A stretch of 5,197 nt of DNA, taken from the NCBI GenBank assembly GCA_001767575.1, contig MELI01000085.1, positions 17,190 through 22,386 of the forward strand. The letters are read 5' to 3'. Shown piece after piece: positions 1-4,937 of this stretch. Under the pieces are notes generated by a model, which saw only the letters and a list, made by a program, of their open reading frames with translations, had not been told where the DNA came from and ran no database searches. The position numbers and the translations under genes are program-made. Origin of the DNA: Candidatus Aquicultor primus. GTDB lineage: Bacteria; Actinomycetota; Aquicultoria; Aquicultorales; Aquicultoraceae. Positions within the stretch are counted from its first letter, which is position 1; every line of letters starts with the position of its first letter.

Positions 1-1
1 G

Positions 2-796
2 AAGGAGGGTACGTTCGATTTTATAGGAGCAGCTACGCTGGCCGTGGCTGTGGCCGCGCTTTTGCTCCTTATAACCAACTTCTCACCGCTGCTGGTGGCT
101 GTGTCCATAGTATCGTTTGGGCTCTTCTTAATACGGGTCAACCGAGCCCGCAATCCTTTCATACAGCCGGCGTTGCTCGCTAACCGGTATTATCGTAATG
201 CGCTGATCAGCGGATTTCTGGCGATGGGAACGGCCTTCGGAATTATGTTTCTGGTGCCGCTGATGCTCAGCACGGCAAATCAGCTCAACACGGCCATCAT
301 CGGCATGGTCATGTTTCCCGGCGCTATGAGCGCCGCCATCATGGGTCGCCAAGGTGGTAAACTAGCCGACAGAAAAGGTAGTGTGACGGTTGTGTATATG
401 GCGTTGGCGCTGTTGTTGCTGGGGTTCATCGCGTTATCCACCTTTGCGGGTTCGAGTATTTACATGATCGCGCTCTCTTTGATAGTGGGCAACACAGGTT
501 TCGCGTTCATACAAGCCGCTCTGGCCAAGATCGTCTCAACTACGCTCCCACACGAGCAGGCGGGCGTCGGCATGGGTATCTACAACCTCATGAACTTCAT
601 GGCAGGCGCTTTGAGTGTCGCTATACTCAGTAAGTTTCTGGATTTATCCTCAAGCTCTACGGCAATCAATCCGCTTGCGCTAAAGCCCGCGGCGTTTATT
701 TACAGCAATCTCTTTTTCGGGCTGGCGATTGTCACTTTGGCCAATATCAGCTTGTTCTACTACACCTTCAAGGGTTTTAAGGGTACCGGCGAATAA
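2..796 (+). CDS. MFS drug exporter, DHA2 (14-TM, EmrB/QacA-like) family, C-terminal part
   Basis: The reading frame is open through the left edge, so the N-terminus is missing; 264 residues are visible, ending at TAA 794-796. From the first visible codon there are about eight hydrophobic segments (roughly residues 6-25, 28-46, 66-88, 96-114, 128-149, 153-175, 189-212 and 231-256). This fits the last eight helices of a 14-helix DHA2 transporter. Diagnostic features are the opening KEGTFDFIGAA, the cytoplasmic loop GGKLADRKG (118-126, the C-half version of MFS motif A), and the segment LPHEQAGVGMGIYNLMNF near 182-199. Such proteins sit in the cytoplasmic membrane and export drugs or other amphipathic compounds by proton antiport. 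The substrate cannot be read from the sequence. The GTG at 44 is only an internal codon, because homologous sequence continues upstream. The gene converges with the methyltransferase at 823-1539. The family call is secure; the drug role is inferred. Confidence 0.88.
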   Translation, partial: KEGTFDFIGAATLAVAVAALLLLITNFSPLLVAVSIVSFGLFLIRVNRARNPFIQPALLANRYYRNALISGFLAMGTAFGIMFLVPLMLSTANQLNTAIIGMVMFPGAMSAAIMGRQGGKLADRKGSVTVVYMALALLLLGFIALSTFAGSSIYMIALSLIVGNTGFAFIQAALAKIVSTTLPHEQAGVGMGIYNLMNFMAGALSVAILSKFLDLSSSSTAINPLALKPAAFIYSNLFFGLAIVTLANISLFYYTFKGFKGTGE

Positions 797-805
797 CTCT
801 TTGCC

Positions 806-821
806 GCGCCTTGCGAGGCGC
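806..821. terminator. Short GC hairpin between convergent genes
   Basis: GCGCCT (806-811) and AGGCGC (816-821) form a perfect 6-bp stem around the loop TGCG, which fits the stable UNCG tetraloop pattern. The hairpin lies in the 26-base gap between the stop codons of the MFS gene and the methyltransferase. Neither strand has a T-tract after it, so it is at best a weak bidirectional terminator or a 3'-end stabiliser. Confidence 0.4.
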
Positions 822-822
822 A

Positions 823-1539
823 CTATGCAATCGCGTCGAATCGTTTGACGGAGCCGTGCGTCGAGACGACACCATAGGCGAGCCCGAAGCCGAAGCGTTG
901 AACCTCGGTGATGCTCAGGCCGGCGGTCAATAGCATTAGCTCGAGGTCCTCTTCGCATCCGCGCGCTTTTGTCGCTTGGGTGAGGAGCGTGAAAAGCTTC
1001 CTGTGTTTCGACGCGAGTGCCGCTACCATTGGGAGCACGTGGAAGAAATATACGGAAGAGAACTTTGAAGTAAGACCGCCCGACGGCACGACGTATTCGA
1101 GAATGACGAGTCTCCCGCCCGGCTTCAAGAGGGAAACCAGGTGTGGGTAGCTAGCAGCAGGATTTTCCCGATACCTCGTACTAAACGCCATCGTGACCGC
1201 GTCGAAGCTCGCTCTGCTGAACCCGGCGATGTCTCTTGAGAGATTGACCAGCTCCAGGTCTACGTTAACGCCGAGCTTGGTAGCCTTGTGCCGGGCCATG
1301 GTTAGCAACTGTGGGGTGTTCGCGGCGATGGTCACTTTTGCGCCAAGAGCGGCGGCCTCGAGCCCGACCGGGCCGGTTCCCGAGAAGACATCGAGAACGC
1401 GCGCGTTTGGCCTTCGCACGGCATGTTTCGCGACCCACTGGTTCCACCTGCTGCTTCTGCCGGCGCTGATAATCGAGTTCAGCCGTTCGTAGCTGGCAGC
1501 GTTTTGCGTTATTAACTCTTGTATCTCTGAAGCGTTCAT
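823..1539 (-). CDS. Divergent UbiE/MenG-like class I SAM-dependent methyltransferase
   Basis: The 238-residue product resembles UbiE/MenG quinone C-methyltransferases along its length. It has SYERLNSIISAG (16-27, compare YDxxNxxxSxG), motif I VLDVFSGTG (48-56), SFDAVTMAF (111-119), LLKPGGRLVILEYVVP (137-152), FFHVLPMVAALAS (165-177) and a C-terminal AGL...GLAYGVVSTHG block. Several core positions deviate. The acidic residue that ends strand beta-2 and binds the SAM ribose is Ala73, the D after GTG is Pro, and FGLRN reads FSTRY. It may therefore methylate something other than demethylmenaquinone, or be impaired. I chose ATG 1539 over ATG 1554 because TGGAG lies 7 bases upstream of it, while the longer form has no good ribosome site. 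A TATAAC at 1569-1574 (minus strand) is a possible -10, but no convincing -35 goes with it. The fold is certain; the substrate is not. Confidence 0.82.
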   Translation of the reverse strand: MNASEIQELITQNAASYERLNSIISAGRSSRWNQWVAKHAVRRPNARVLDVFSGTGPVGLEAAALGAKVTIAANTPQLLTMARHKATKLGVNVDLELVNLSRDIAGFSRASFDAVTMAFSTRYRENPAASYPHLVSLLKPGGRLVILEYVVPSGGLTSKFSSVYFFHVLPMVAALASKHRKLFTLLTQATKARGCEEDLELMLLTAGLSITEVQRFGFGLAYGVVSTHGSVKRFDAIA

Positions 1540-1546
1540 AATGGGT

Positions 1547-1551
1547 CTCCA
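1547..1551 (-). promoter_or_regulatory. Ribosome binding site that fixes the start at 1539
   Basis: On the minus strand TGGAG is followed by 7 bases and then ATG at 1539. The alternative in-frame ATG at 1554 would place this site inside the coding region and has only a weak GAAAAG upstream. The shorter 238-residue product is therefore preferred. Confidence 0.65.
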
Positions 1552-1627
1552 CATTCGGGCACTTTTCAGTTATATACCCATGTGCGAAATTATGGAAATC
1601 AAAAAACCGCTATTTCGAGGGTACGTG

Positions 1628-1649
1628 AAAAAATATTTAAATATTTTTT
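1628..1649. repeat. Perfect 22-bp A/T palindrome, possible UP element
   Basis: The half AAAAAATATTT (1628-1638) is followed directly by its reverse complement AAATATTTTTT (1639-1649), with no spacer. A run of A residues continues to 1656. The block ends just before the sigma-28-like -35 element and would lie at about -65 to -38 from its predicted start. That is where A/T-rich UP elements contact the RNA polymerase alpha subunit. It could instead be a binding site for a nucleoid protein. Confidence 0.5.
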
Positions 1650-1659
1650 AAAAAAACGC

Positions 1660-1686
1660 TAAAGTTTTCTATAAAGGTGCCGATAA
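1660..1686 (+). promoter_or_regulatory. Sigma-28 (FliA/SigD) flagellar-type promoter, exact consensus
   Basis: TAAAGTTT (1660-1667), a spacer of exactly 11 bases, and GCCGATAA (1679-1686) match the enterobacterial FliA consensus TAAAGTTT-N11-GCCGATAA at every specified base. Transcription would start near 1691-1696 and run rightward. No plus-strand gene follows: a terminator lies at 1706-1729, and beyond it is the 3' end of hppA on the opposite strand. That it is a promoter, and which sigma factor reads it, is inferred from the consensus alone. Confidence 0.7.
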
Positions 1687-1692
1687 CAAAAA

Positions 1693-1729
1693 ATAGGTAC
1701 GAAATGCGCCTCTGACGGGCGCTTTTTTT
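1693..1729 (+). ncRNA. Candidate very short RNA from the sigma-28 promoter
   Basis: If the sigma-28-like promoter is active and the following terminator works, the product is only about 35-40 nucleotides: a leader of about a dozen bases and then the terminator hairpin. Read-through to the second hairpin (1756-1788) would give about 100 nucleotides. No known RNA family is recognisable. The call rests only on the promoter-terminator pairing. Confidence 0.25.
1706..1729 (+). terminator. Rho-independent terminator, plus strand
   Basis: GCGCC (1706-1710) pairs with GGCGC (1718-1722), extended by a possible T-G wobble, around a 5-7 base loop. Seven T residues follow at 1723-1729. The T-tract exists only on the plus strand, so it ends rightward transcription. 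The nearest plus-strand gene upstream ends at 796, so the likely transcript is the one from the sigma-28-like promoter. Confidence 0.75.
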
Positions 1730-1755
1730 ATTGGGTTCGTAAGGCTCAATAATAA

Positions 1756-1788
1756 AAAGAACGCCTTGCGTTATACAAGGCGTTCTTT
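1756..1788 (-). terminator. Rho-independent terminator of hppA
   Basis: A perfect 13-bp stem pairs AAAGAACGCCTTG (1756-1768) with CAAGGCGTTCTTT (1776-1788) around a 7-base loop. On the minus strand the 3' side runs into TTTTTATTATT, 22 bases after the hppA stop codon. On the plus strand the hairpin is followed by ATTCTTTC, so it may also stop rightward transcripts, though with a poorer T-tract. Confidence 0.85.
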
Positions 1789-1810
1789 ATTCTTTCGCTT
1801 TATCCGGTTC

Positions 1811-3871
1811 TTAGAGGAACGGGATTATAAGAAGCGCGACGATGTTAATGACCTTGATCATCGGGTTGATCGCCGGGCCTGCAGTGTCTTTGTACGGGTC
1901 GCCGACCGTGTCGCCGGTTACCGCTGCCTGGTGGGCAAATGAACCTTTGCCGCCGAGGTTGCCGTCTTCAATATATTTCTTGGCGTTATCCCATGCGCCA
2001 CCACCGGTGGTCATCGAGATAGCAACAAAAATACCGGTGACGATACTACCGACGAGCACTCCACCGAGCATCGTAGCGCCGACCGCAGGACCTGCTGACG
2101 CTGCGAGCGCCTTGCCGAGGAGTAGAATAATGATTGGCGTTAGCACCGGGATGAGTGCCGGTGTAATCATCTCTTTAAGCGAGGCTGTCGTAACGATATC
2201 GACGCATTTCGCGTAGTCAGGCTTTCCGGTACCTTCCATAATTCCTGGAATCTCGCGGAACTGGCGCCTTACCTCATCTACAACCGCTCCCGCCGCACGG
2301 CCGACTGCGCCCATGCTATACGAAGCGAAGAGATATGGCAGCAAACCACCTATAAAGAGACCGACTATGACGTAAGGATCGGAGAGCCTAAATGTCAGTT
2401 CTCCCGCCGCGATGGCTGCTTTTAGGGCATCGCTACCTAGATTTTGCAGGTCTGCGGTATACGCCGCAAAGAGGGCGATAGCGGCCAGACCGGCCGAACC
2501 GATGGCATAACCTTTAGTAACAGCTTTGGTCGTGTTGCCGACAGCGTCGAGCGCGTCTGTGACCGTTCTGATTTCCTCTGGAAGCTCTGCCATCTCAGCG
2601 ATACCGCCGGCGTTATCTGTGATTGGGCCGAAGGCGTCGATGGCGACTACGATACCGGTCATTGATAGCATGGCCATCGCCGCAATCGCGATGCCGTATA
2701 CACCGGCGAGCGTGAAGGCCGTCAAAATACCGGCACCGATGACGATAACAGGCAATGCGGTCGATTGCATGCTGACAGCAAGACCCTGGATGACGTTCGT
2801 GCCGTGGCCGGTCGTGCTTGCCTGGGCGATAGCCTTTACCGGAGCATACTTAGACGAAGTGTAGTAGTCGGTGATTATTACCAATCCTGCGGTGACCATA
2901 ATACCTACGACAGCAGCTCCGAACAGAGCGCCGGTCGAGATACCAAGTGGGTTACCGTCCATAAACATCGGGGTAACAAAGTAAAAAGCGATTGTTGCGA
3001 GAATCGCCGATGCGGCGAGGCCCTTGTAGAGCGCGCCCATGATGTTGTTGCTCCTGCCGAGTTTGACAAAGAACGTGCCGAGGATAGAAGCGATAATCGA
3101 TACTCCTGCCAGGGCGAGGGGATAAAGCACCGCGTTTTCGTAACCCGGGAAATAAAGGGTGCCGAGGAGAATCGCGGCTACGGCGGTTACTACGTAGGTC
3201 TCAAACAGGTCGGCTGCCATACCGGCGTCGTCACCAACGTTGTCACCAACGTTGTCCGCGATAACGGCTGGGTTCCTCGGATCATCTTCGGGAATACCTG
3301 CCTCCACTTTTCCGACAAGGTCGGCGCCGACGTCTGCGGCTTTAGTAAAGATACCGCCTCCGAGTCGGGCGAAAACAGATATAAGGCTTCCACCAAAACC
3401 AAGTCCTATTAAAGCGTGCGTGTTGTGTGTTGCAAACCAAAAACCGGATGTAACCAGTATTCCCAGACCTACGACGAGGATTCCAGTGACTGTTCCTCCC
3501 TTGAATGCCAGGTCGAGGGCTTTGGCCAGACCGTCTTTGGCGGCTTCCGCTGTTCTAACATTAGCGCGTACGGCTACGCTCATGCCGATATAGCCGGCGG
3601 ACGCAGAGGCGAGAGCCCCTACAACGAACCCGATAGCCGGTAACGGCCCGAGGCCCGCATAGAGAAGTATGAATAGCAGAATTAACACAATCGATACTGT
3701 CATGTACTGCCGTTTAAGATAGGCGGCAGCGCCTTCTTGGATCGCTTTCGCGATTTCCTGCATTTTTGCATTACCCGCGGGCTTACGAAGGGTAGCGGCG
3801 ATTAGATAGAGACCAAAAATAATGGCCAGCACGCCCGAGCCGAAGGTAATAAGCATTGCTTGTTGCTCCAT
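1811..3871 (-). CDS. hppA: K+-independent H+-translocating membrane pyrophosphatase
   Basis: The 686-residue product is a full-length membrane-integral pyrophosphatase, which hydrolyses PPi to two phosphates and pumps protons across the cytoplasmic membrane (EC 7.1.3.1). It is hydrophobic throughout, as expected for about 16 helices. The substrate-site motifs are present: [18 protein letters not shown] (180-197), [21 protein letters not shown] (206-226), TDNAGG (418-423), [13 protein letters not shown] (623-635) and [15 protein letters not shown] (652-666). In GNTTKAVTK (445-453), Lys449 and Thr452 occupy the positions that set cation dependence in this family. Lys marks the K+-independent class, which pumps H+, whereas K+-dependent enzymes carry Ala there. 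An Asp replaces the common Cys in GDCAGM (Asp215). The start ATG at 3871 has AAAGGAG 6 bases upstream; a later Met at residue 6 is less well placed. The gene has its own promoter and terminator and appears monocistronic. In anaerobes such pumps recover energy from the PPi of biosynthesis. Confidence 0.97.
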   Translation of the reverse strand: MEQQAMLITFGSGVLAIIFGLYLIAATLRKPAGNAKMQEIAKAIQEGAAAYLKRQYMTVSIVLILLFILLYAGLGPLPAIGFVVGALASASAGYIGMSVAVRANVRTAEAAKDGLAKALDLAFKGGTVTGILVVGLGILVTSGFWFATHNTHALIGLGFGGSLISVFARLGGGIFTKAADVGADLVGKVEAGIPEDDPRNPAVIADNVGDNVGDDAGMAADLFETYVVTAVAAILLGTLYFPGYENAVLYPLALAGVSIIASILGTFFVKLGRSNNIMGALYKGLAASAILATIAFYFVTPMFMDGNPLGISTGALFGAAVVGIMVTAGLVIITDYYTSSKYAPVKAIAQASTTGHGTNVIQGLAVSMQSTALPVIVIGAGILTAFTLAGVYGIAIAAMAMLSMTGIVVAIDAFGPITDNAGGIAEMAELPEEIRTVTDALDAVGNTTKAVTKGYAIGSAGLAAIALFAAYTADLQNLGSDALKAAIAAGELTFRLSDPYVIVGLFIGGLLPYLFASYSMGAVGRAAGAVVDEVRRQFREIPGIMEGTGKPDYAKCVDIVTTASLKEMITPALIPVLTPIIILLLGKALAASAGPAVGATMLGGVLVGSIVTGIFVAISMTTGGGAWDNAKKYIEDGNLGGKGSFAHQAAVTGDTVGDPYKDTAGPAINPMIKVINIVALLIIPFL

Positions 3872-3936
3872 GATCCACTCCTTTTCTAAGATTTTTGTTG
3901 TTTACCGAGGAAGCCATCTCTGCTTGAGATTAATTT

Positions 3937-3966
3937 AATATAGCAAAACAGCGCTTGTAAATGCAA
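3937..3966 (-). promoter_or_regulatory. Probable hppA promoter with extended -10
   Basis: On the minus strand the -10 is TATATT (3937-3942), preceded by TGC (3943-3945), giving an extended TGn -10. TTGCAT (3961-3966), 18 bases upstream, is a weak -35. Transcription would start near 3930, leaving a leader of about 60 bases before ATG 3871. The dyad at 3950-3971 covers the spacer and the -35. Confidence 0.5.
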
Positions 3967-3971
3967 GCGCT
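3950..3971. promoter_or_regulatory. Dyad over the hppA -35 region, operator candidate
   Basis: AGCGCTTG (3950-3957) and CAAGCGCT (3964-3971) are perfect inverted repeats with a 6-base spacer. Each arm contains the self-complementary hexamer AGCGCT. The dyad overlaps the proposed -35 and spacer of the hppA promoter, where a repressor could block polymerase. As RNA it would form an 8-bp hairpin, but no T-tract directly follows on either strand. The regulator is unknown. Confidence 0.45.
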
Positions 3972-4060
3972 AAACAACGCATGCAGTGATAATAAGAACA
4001 GCTAAAAGTCAAGGTGAATTGCTTTGTACTGGGCGTCCACGATAGCCGGATTACCGCCAT

Positions 4061-4080
4061 ATTGTAACATTCATTACAAT
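4061..4080. promoter_or_regulatory. ATTGTAA-N6-TTACAAT dyad, operator candidate
   Basis: ATTGTAA (4061-4067) and TTACAAT (4074-4080) form perfect 7-bp arms with a 6-base spacer, giving a 20-bp symmetric site typical of a dimeric helix-turn-helix repressor. It sits in the middle of the divergent region, about 120-140 bases from the hppA promoter and about 135-175 from the rightward promoter candidates. No specific regulator family is implied. Confidence 0.4.
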
Positions 4081-4181
4081 GAAATGCTATTAAATTATCA
4101 AAATTGCCTTAAAAAACTATCGTTAAATAAGTGTGTTAGCAGGCGGTTAGTATTAGTATAGGTGCTATTTATAGATATACA

Positions 4182-4199
4182 TATACCTGGCAAGGTATA
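4182..4199. promoter_or_regulatory. TATACCT-N4-AGGTATA dyad overlapping a -10 element
   Basis: TATACCT (4182-4188) and AGGTATA (4193-4199) are perfect 7-bp arms around GGCA. The right arm runs into a consensus TATAAT (4196-4201), so a bound protein would cover that -10. The ACCT-N4-AGGT core is loosely reminiscent of MerR-type operators and the ATACC/GGTAT ends of CsoR/CstR-type operators, but this is only resemblance. It lies about 70 bases upstream of the methyltransferase start. Confidence 0.42.
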
Positions 4200-4213
4200 A
4201 TATAAGAAATATT

Positions 4214-4242
4214 TTGTCTATTCGAAAGTTTGGTTGTATATT
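4214..4242 (+). promoter_or_regulatory. Probable sigma-70-type promoter of the methyltransferase operon
   Basis: TTGTCT (4214-4219), a 17-base spacer and TATATT (4237-4242) make a good housekeeping promoter. The start would be near 4249, giving a leader of about 18 bases that carries the Shine-Dalgarno sequence. A second possible -10, TATAAT at 4196-4201, is perfect but has no good -35. If that one is used, the TATACCT dyad would act as its operator. Confidence 0.5.
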
Positions 4243-4266
4243 TAATAATCACTGAAGGAGGTTTGT

Positions 4267-4857
4267 ATGGGCGGACATAAATTTCACGGAGATATTACAC
4301 GATTGGATAACCCTAAGCGAAATGAGGTATTTCCGGTCGATGTTATCGTTGGCGCACTCGAGGGGATAGATGAGGGGACGGCAATTGCGGATTTGGGCTG
4401 CGGCACGGGCTATCTGAGCATACCATTGGCTAAGCGCGTCGAAGGAAAAGGCGACGTCTATGCGGTGGACATCAGCGACGAGATGCTTAAAGTCCTCGGC
4501 GAGAAAGCGGAGGGAGCGGCCAACCTTAAACTCATAAAGTCCGAGGAGAACTCGATTCCGTTGCCGAACGGGCTTATAGACACATCATTCATGCTGGCAG
4601 TCTATCATGAACTCGACGACCCGGAGAAATTTCTAATGGAGGTGCGCCGGTTTTCAAAGCCTGTGCACAAGATAGTCATTGTCGATTGGAACCAGACGGA
4701 GGGTGAAATGGGGCCGCCGCTCAACGAGCGCGTGCGCGAAGAAGATATCATCACGTTCTTCAGGAATCGCGGATACGGTGTTATGAAGAGGTTCTCACCG
4801 AGTCCCTATGTATTCGGAGTCGTGTTCCGCATCTCGACGTGTCGTGCGCCGGTGTAG
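4267..4857 (+). CDS. Class I SAM-dependent methyltransferase (methyltransferase type 11 family)
   Basis: This 196-residue cytoplasmic protein has a Rossmann methyltransferase fold. Motif I is ADLGCGTGYLSIPLA (41-55). VYAVDISDEML (64-74) supplies Asp68 for the SAM ribose, and SEENSIPLPNGLID (92-105) is the post-II region. FSKPVHKIVIVDW (129-141) takes the place of the usual LKPGG strand-5 lead-in and lacks its glycines. The N-terminal GGHKFHGDITRLDNPKR and the block VDWNQTEGEMGPPLNERV (139-156) mark a compact subfamily common in anaerobes, whose substrate I do not know. The start is clear: AAGGAGG (4255-4261) lies 5 bases before ATG. A promoter candidate is at 4214-4242. The flavoprotein gene follows on the same strand after 80 bases, so the two are probably co-transcribed, which hints at a role in thiol, sulfur or redox chemistry. 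The methyltransferase call is firm; the role is open. Confidence 0.88.
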   Translation: MGGHKFHGDITRLDNPKRNEVFPVDVIVGALEGIDEGTAIADLGCGTGYLSIPLAKRVEGKGDVYAVDISDEMLKVLGEKAEGAANLKLIKSEENSIPLPNGLIDTSFMLAVYHELDDPEKFLMEVRRFSKPVHKIVIVDWNQTEGEMGPPLNERVREEDIITFFRNRGYGVMKRFSPSPYVFGVVFRISTCRAPV

Positions 4858-4921
4858 CTAGAACAAAGTCCTAGGGCGTGAATATTCGATTGAAGCGCTC
4901 TATGTGAATTATTATTGTTGC

Positions 4922-4927
4922 GAGGAG
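4922..4927 (+). promoter_or_regulatory. Ribosome binding site for the TTG start
   Basis: GAGGAG lies 10 bases before TTG 4938, slightly longer than usual. It supports this start because the frame has a TGA at 4905-4907 and no ATG or GTG between that stop and the conserved FAD-binding segment. Confidence 0.6.
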
Positions 4928-4937
4928 AAGATCTATT

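Larger units (their letters stand above)
3872..4266. other. Divergent control region without genes
   Basis: This AT-rich stretch of about 395 bases separates hppA (-) from the methyltransferase operon (+). It contains no credible coding frame. It holds a promoter candidate for each direction and three perfect dyads, at 3950-3971, 4061-4080 and 4182-4199. The part between about 3972 and 4060 and the part between 4081 and 4181 show nothing I can name. No riboswitch fold was recognised. Confidence 0.7.

Noticed and set aside
680..1552. Several open frames overlapping the MFS and methyltransferase genes
   Set aside because: They are arginine-rich frame shadows of well-supported genes, with no motifs or ribosome sites.
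1585..1617. Inverted repeat CGAAAT ... ATTTCG upstream of the UbiE-like gene
   Set aside because: Six-base arms with a 21-base gap are expected by chance in AT-rich spacer, and no promoter is anchored to it.
1704..1715. Mini-ORF ATG-CGC-CTC-TGA behind an AGG, between the sigma-28 promoter and its terminator
   Set aside because: Three codons with a partial Shine-Dalgarno can occur by chance, and it overlaps the terminator stem. A leader-peptide attenuator would need a downstream gene, which is lacking.
3230..3253. Two tandem 12-bp copies of GTCACCAACGTT
   Set aside because: They encode the repeated NVGD of the conserved pyrophosphatase motif DNVGDNVGD, so the repeat is explained by protein conservation and is not a DNA element.
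2765..3412. Long plus-strand open frame of about 215 codons
   Set aside because: It lies wholly inside hppA on the opposite strand. Its product is low-complexity and polar with no recognisable motif, and the hppA frame is unambiguous.
3961..3976. Partial match to a CcpA catabolite (cre) site
   Set aside because: The CAAGCGCTAAAC part resembles cre but the terminal CA falls one base out of register. The perfect dyad at 3950-3971 describes the site better.
4890..4915. Possible promoter TTGAAG ... TATTAT before the flavoprotein gene
   Set aside because: The spacer is only 14 bases, too short for a housekeeping promoter. Co-transcription with the methyltransferase is simpler.
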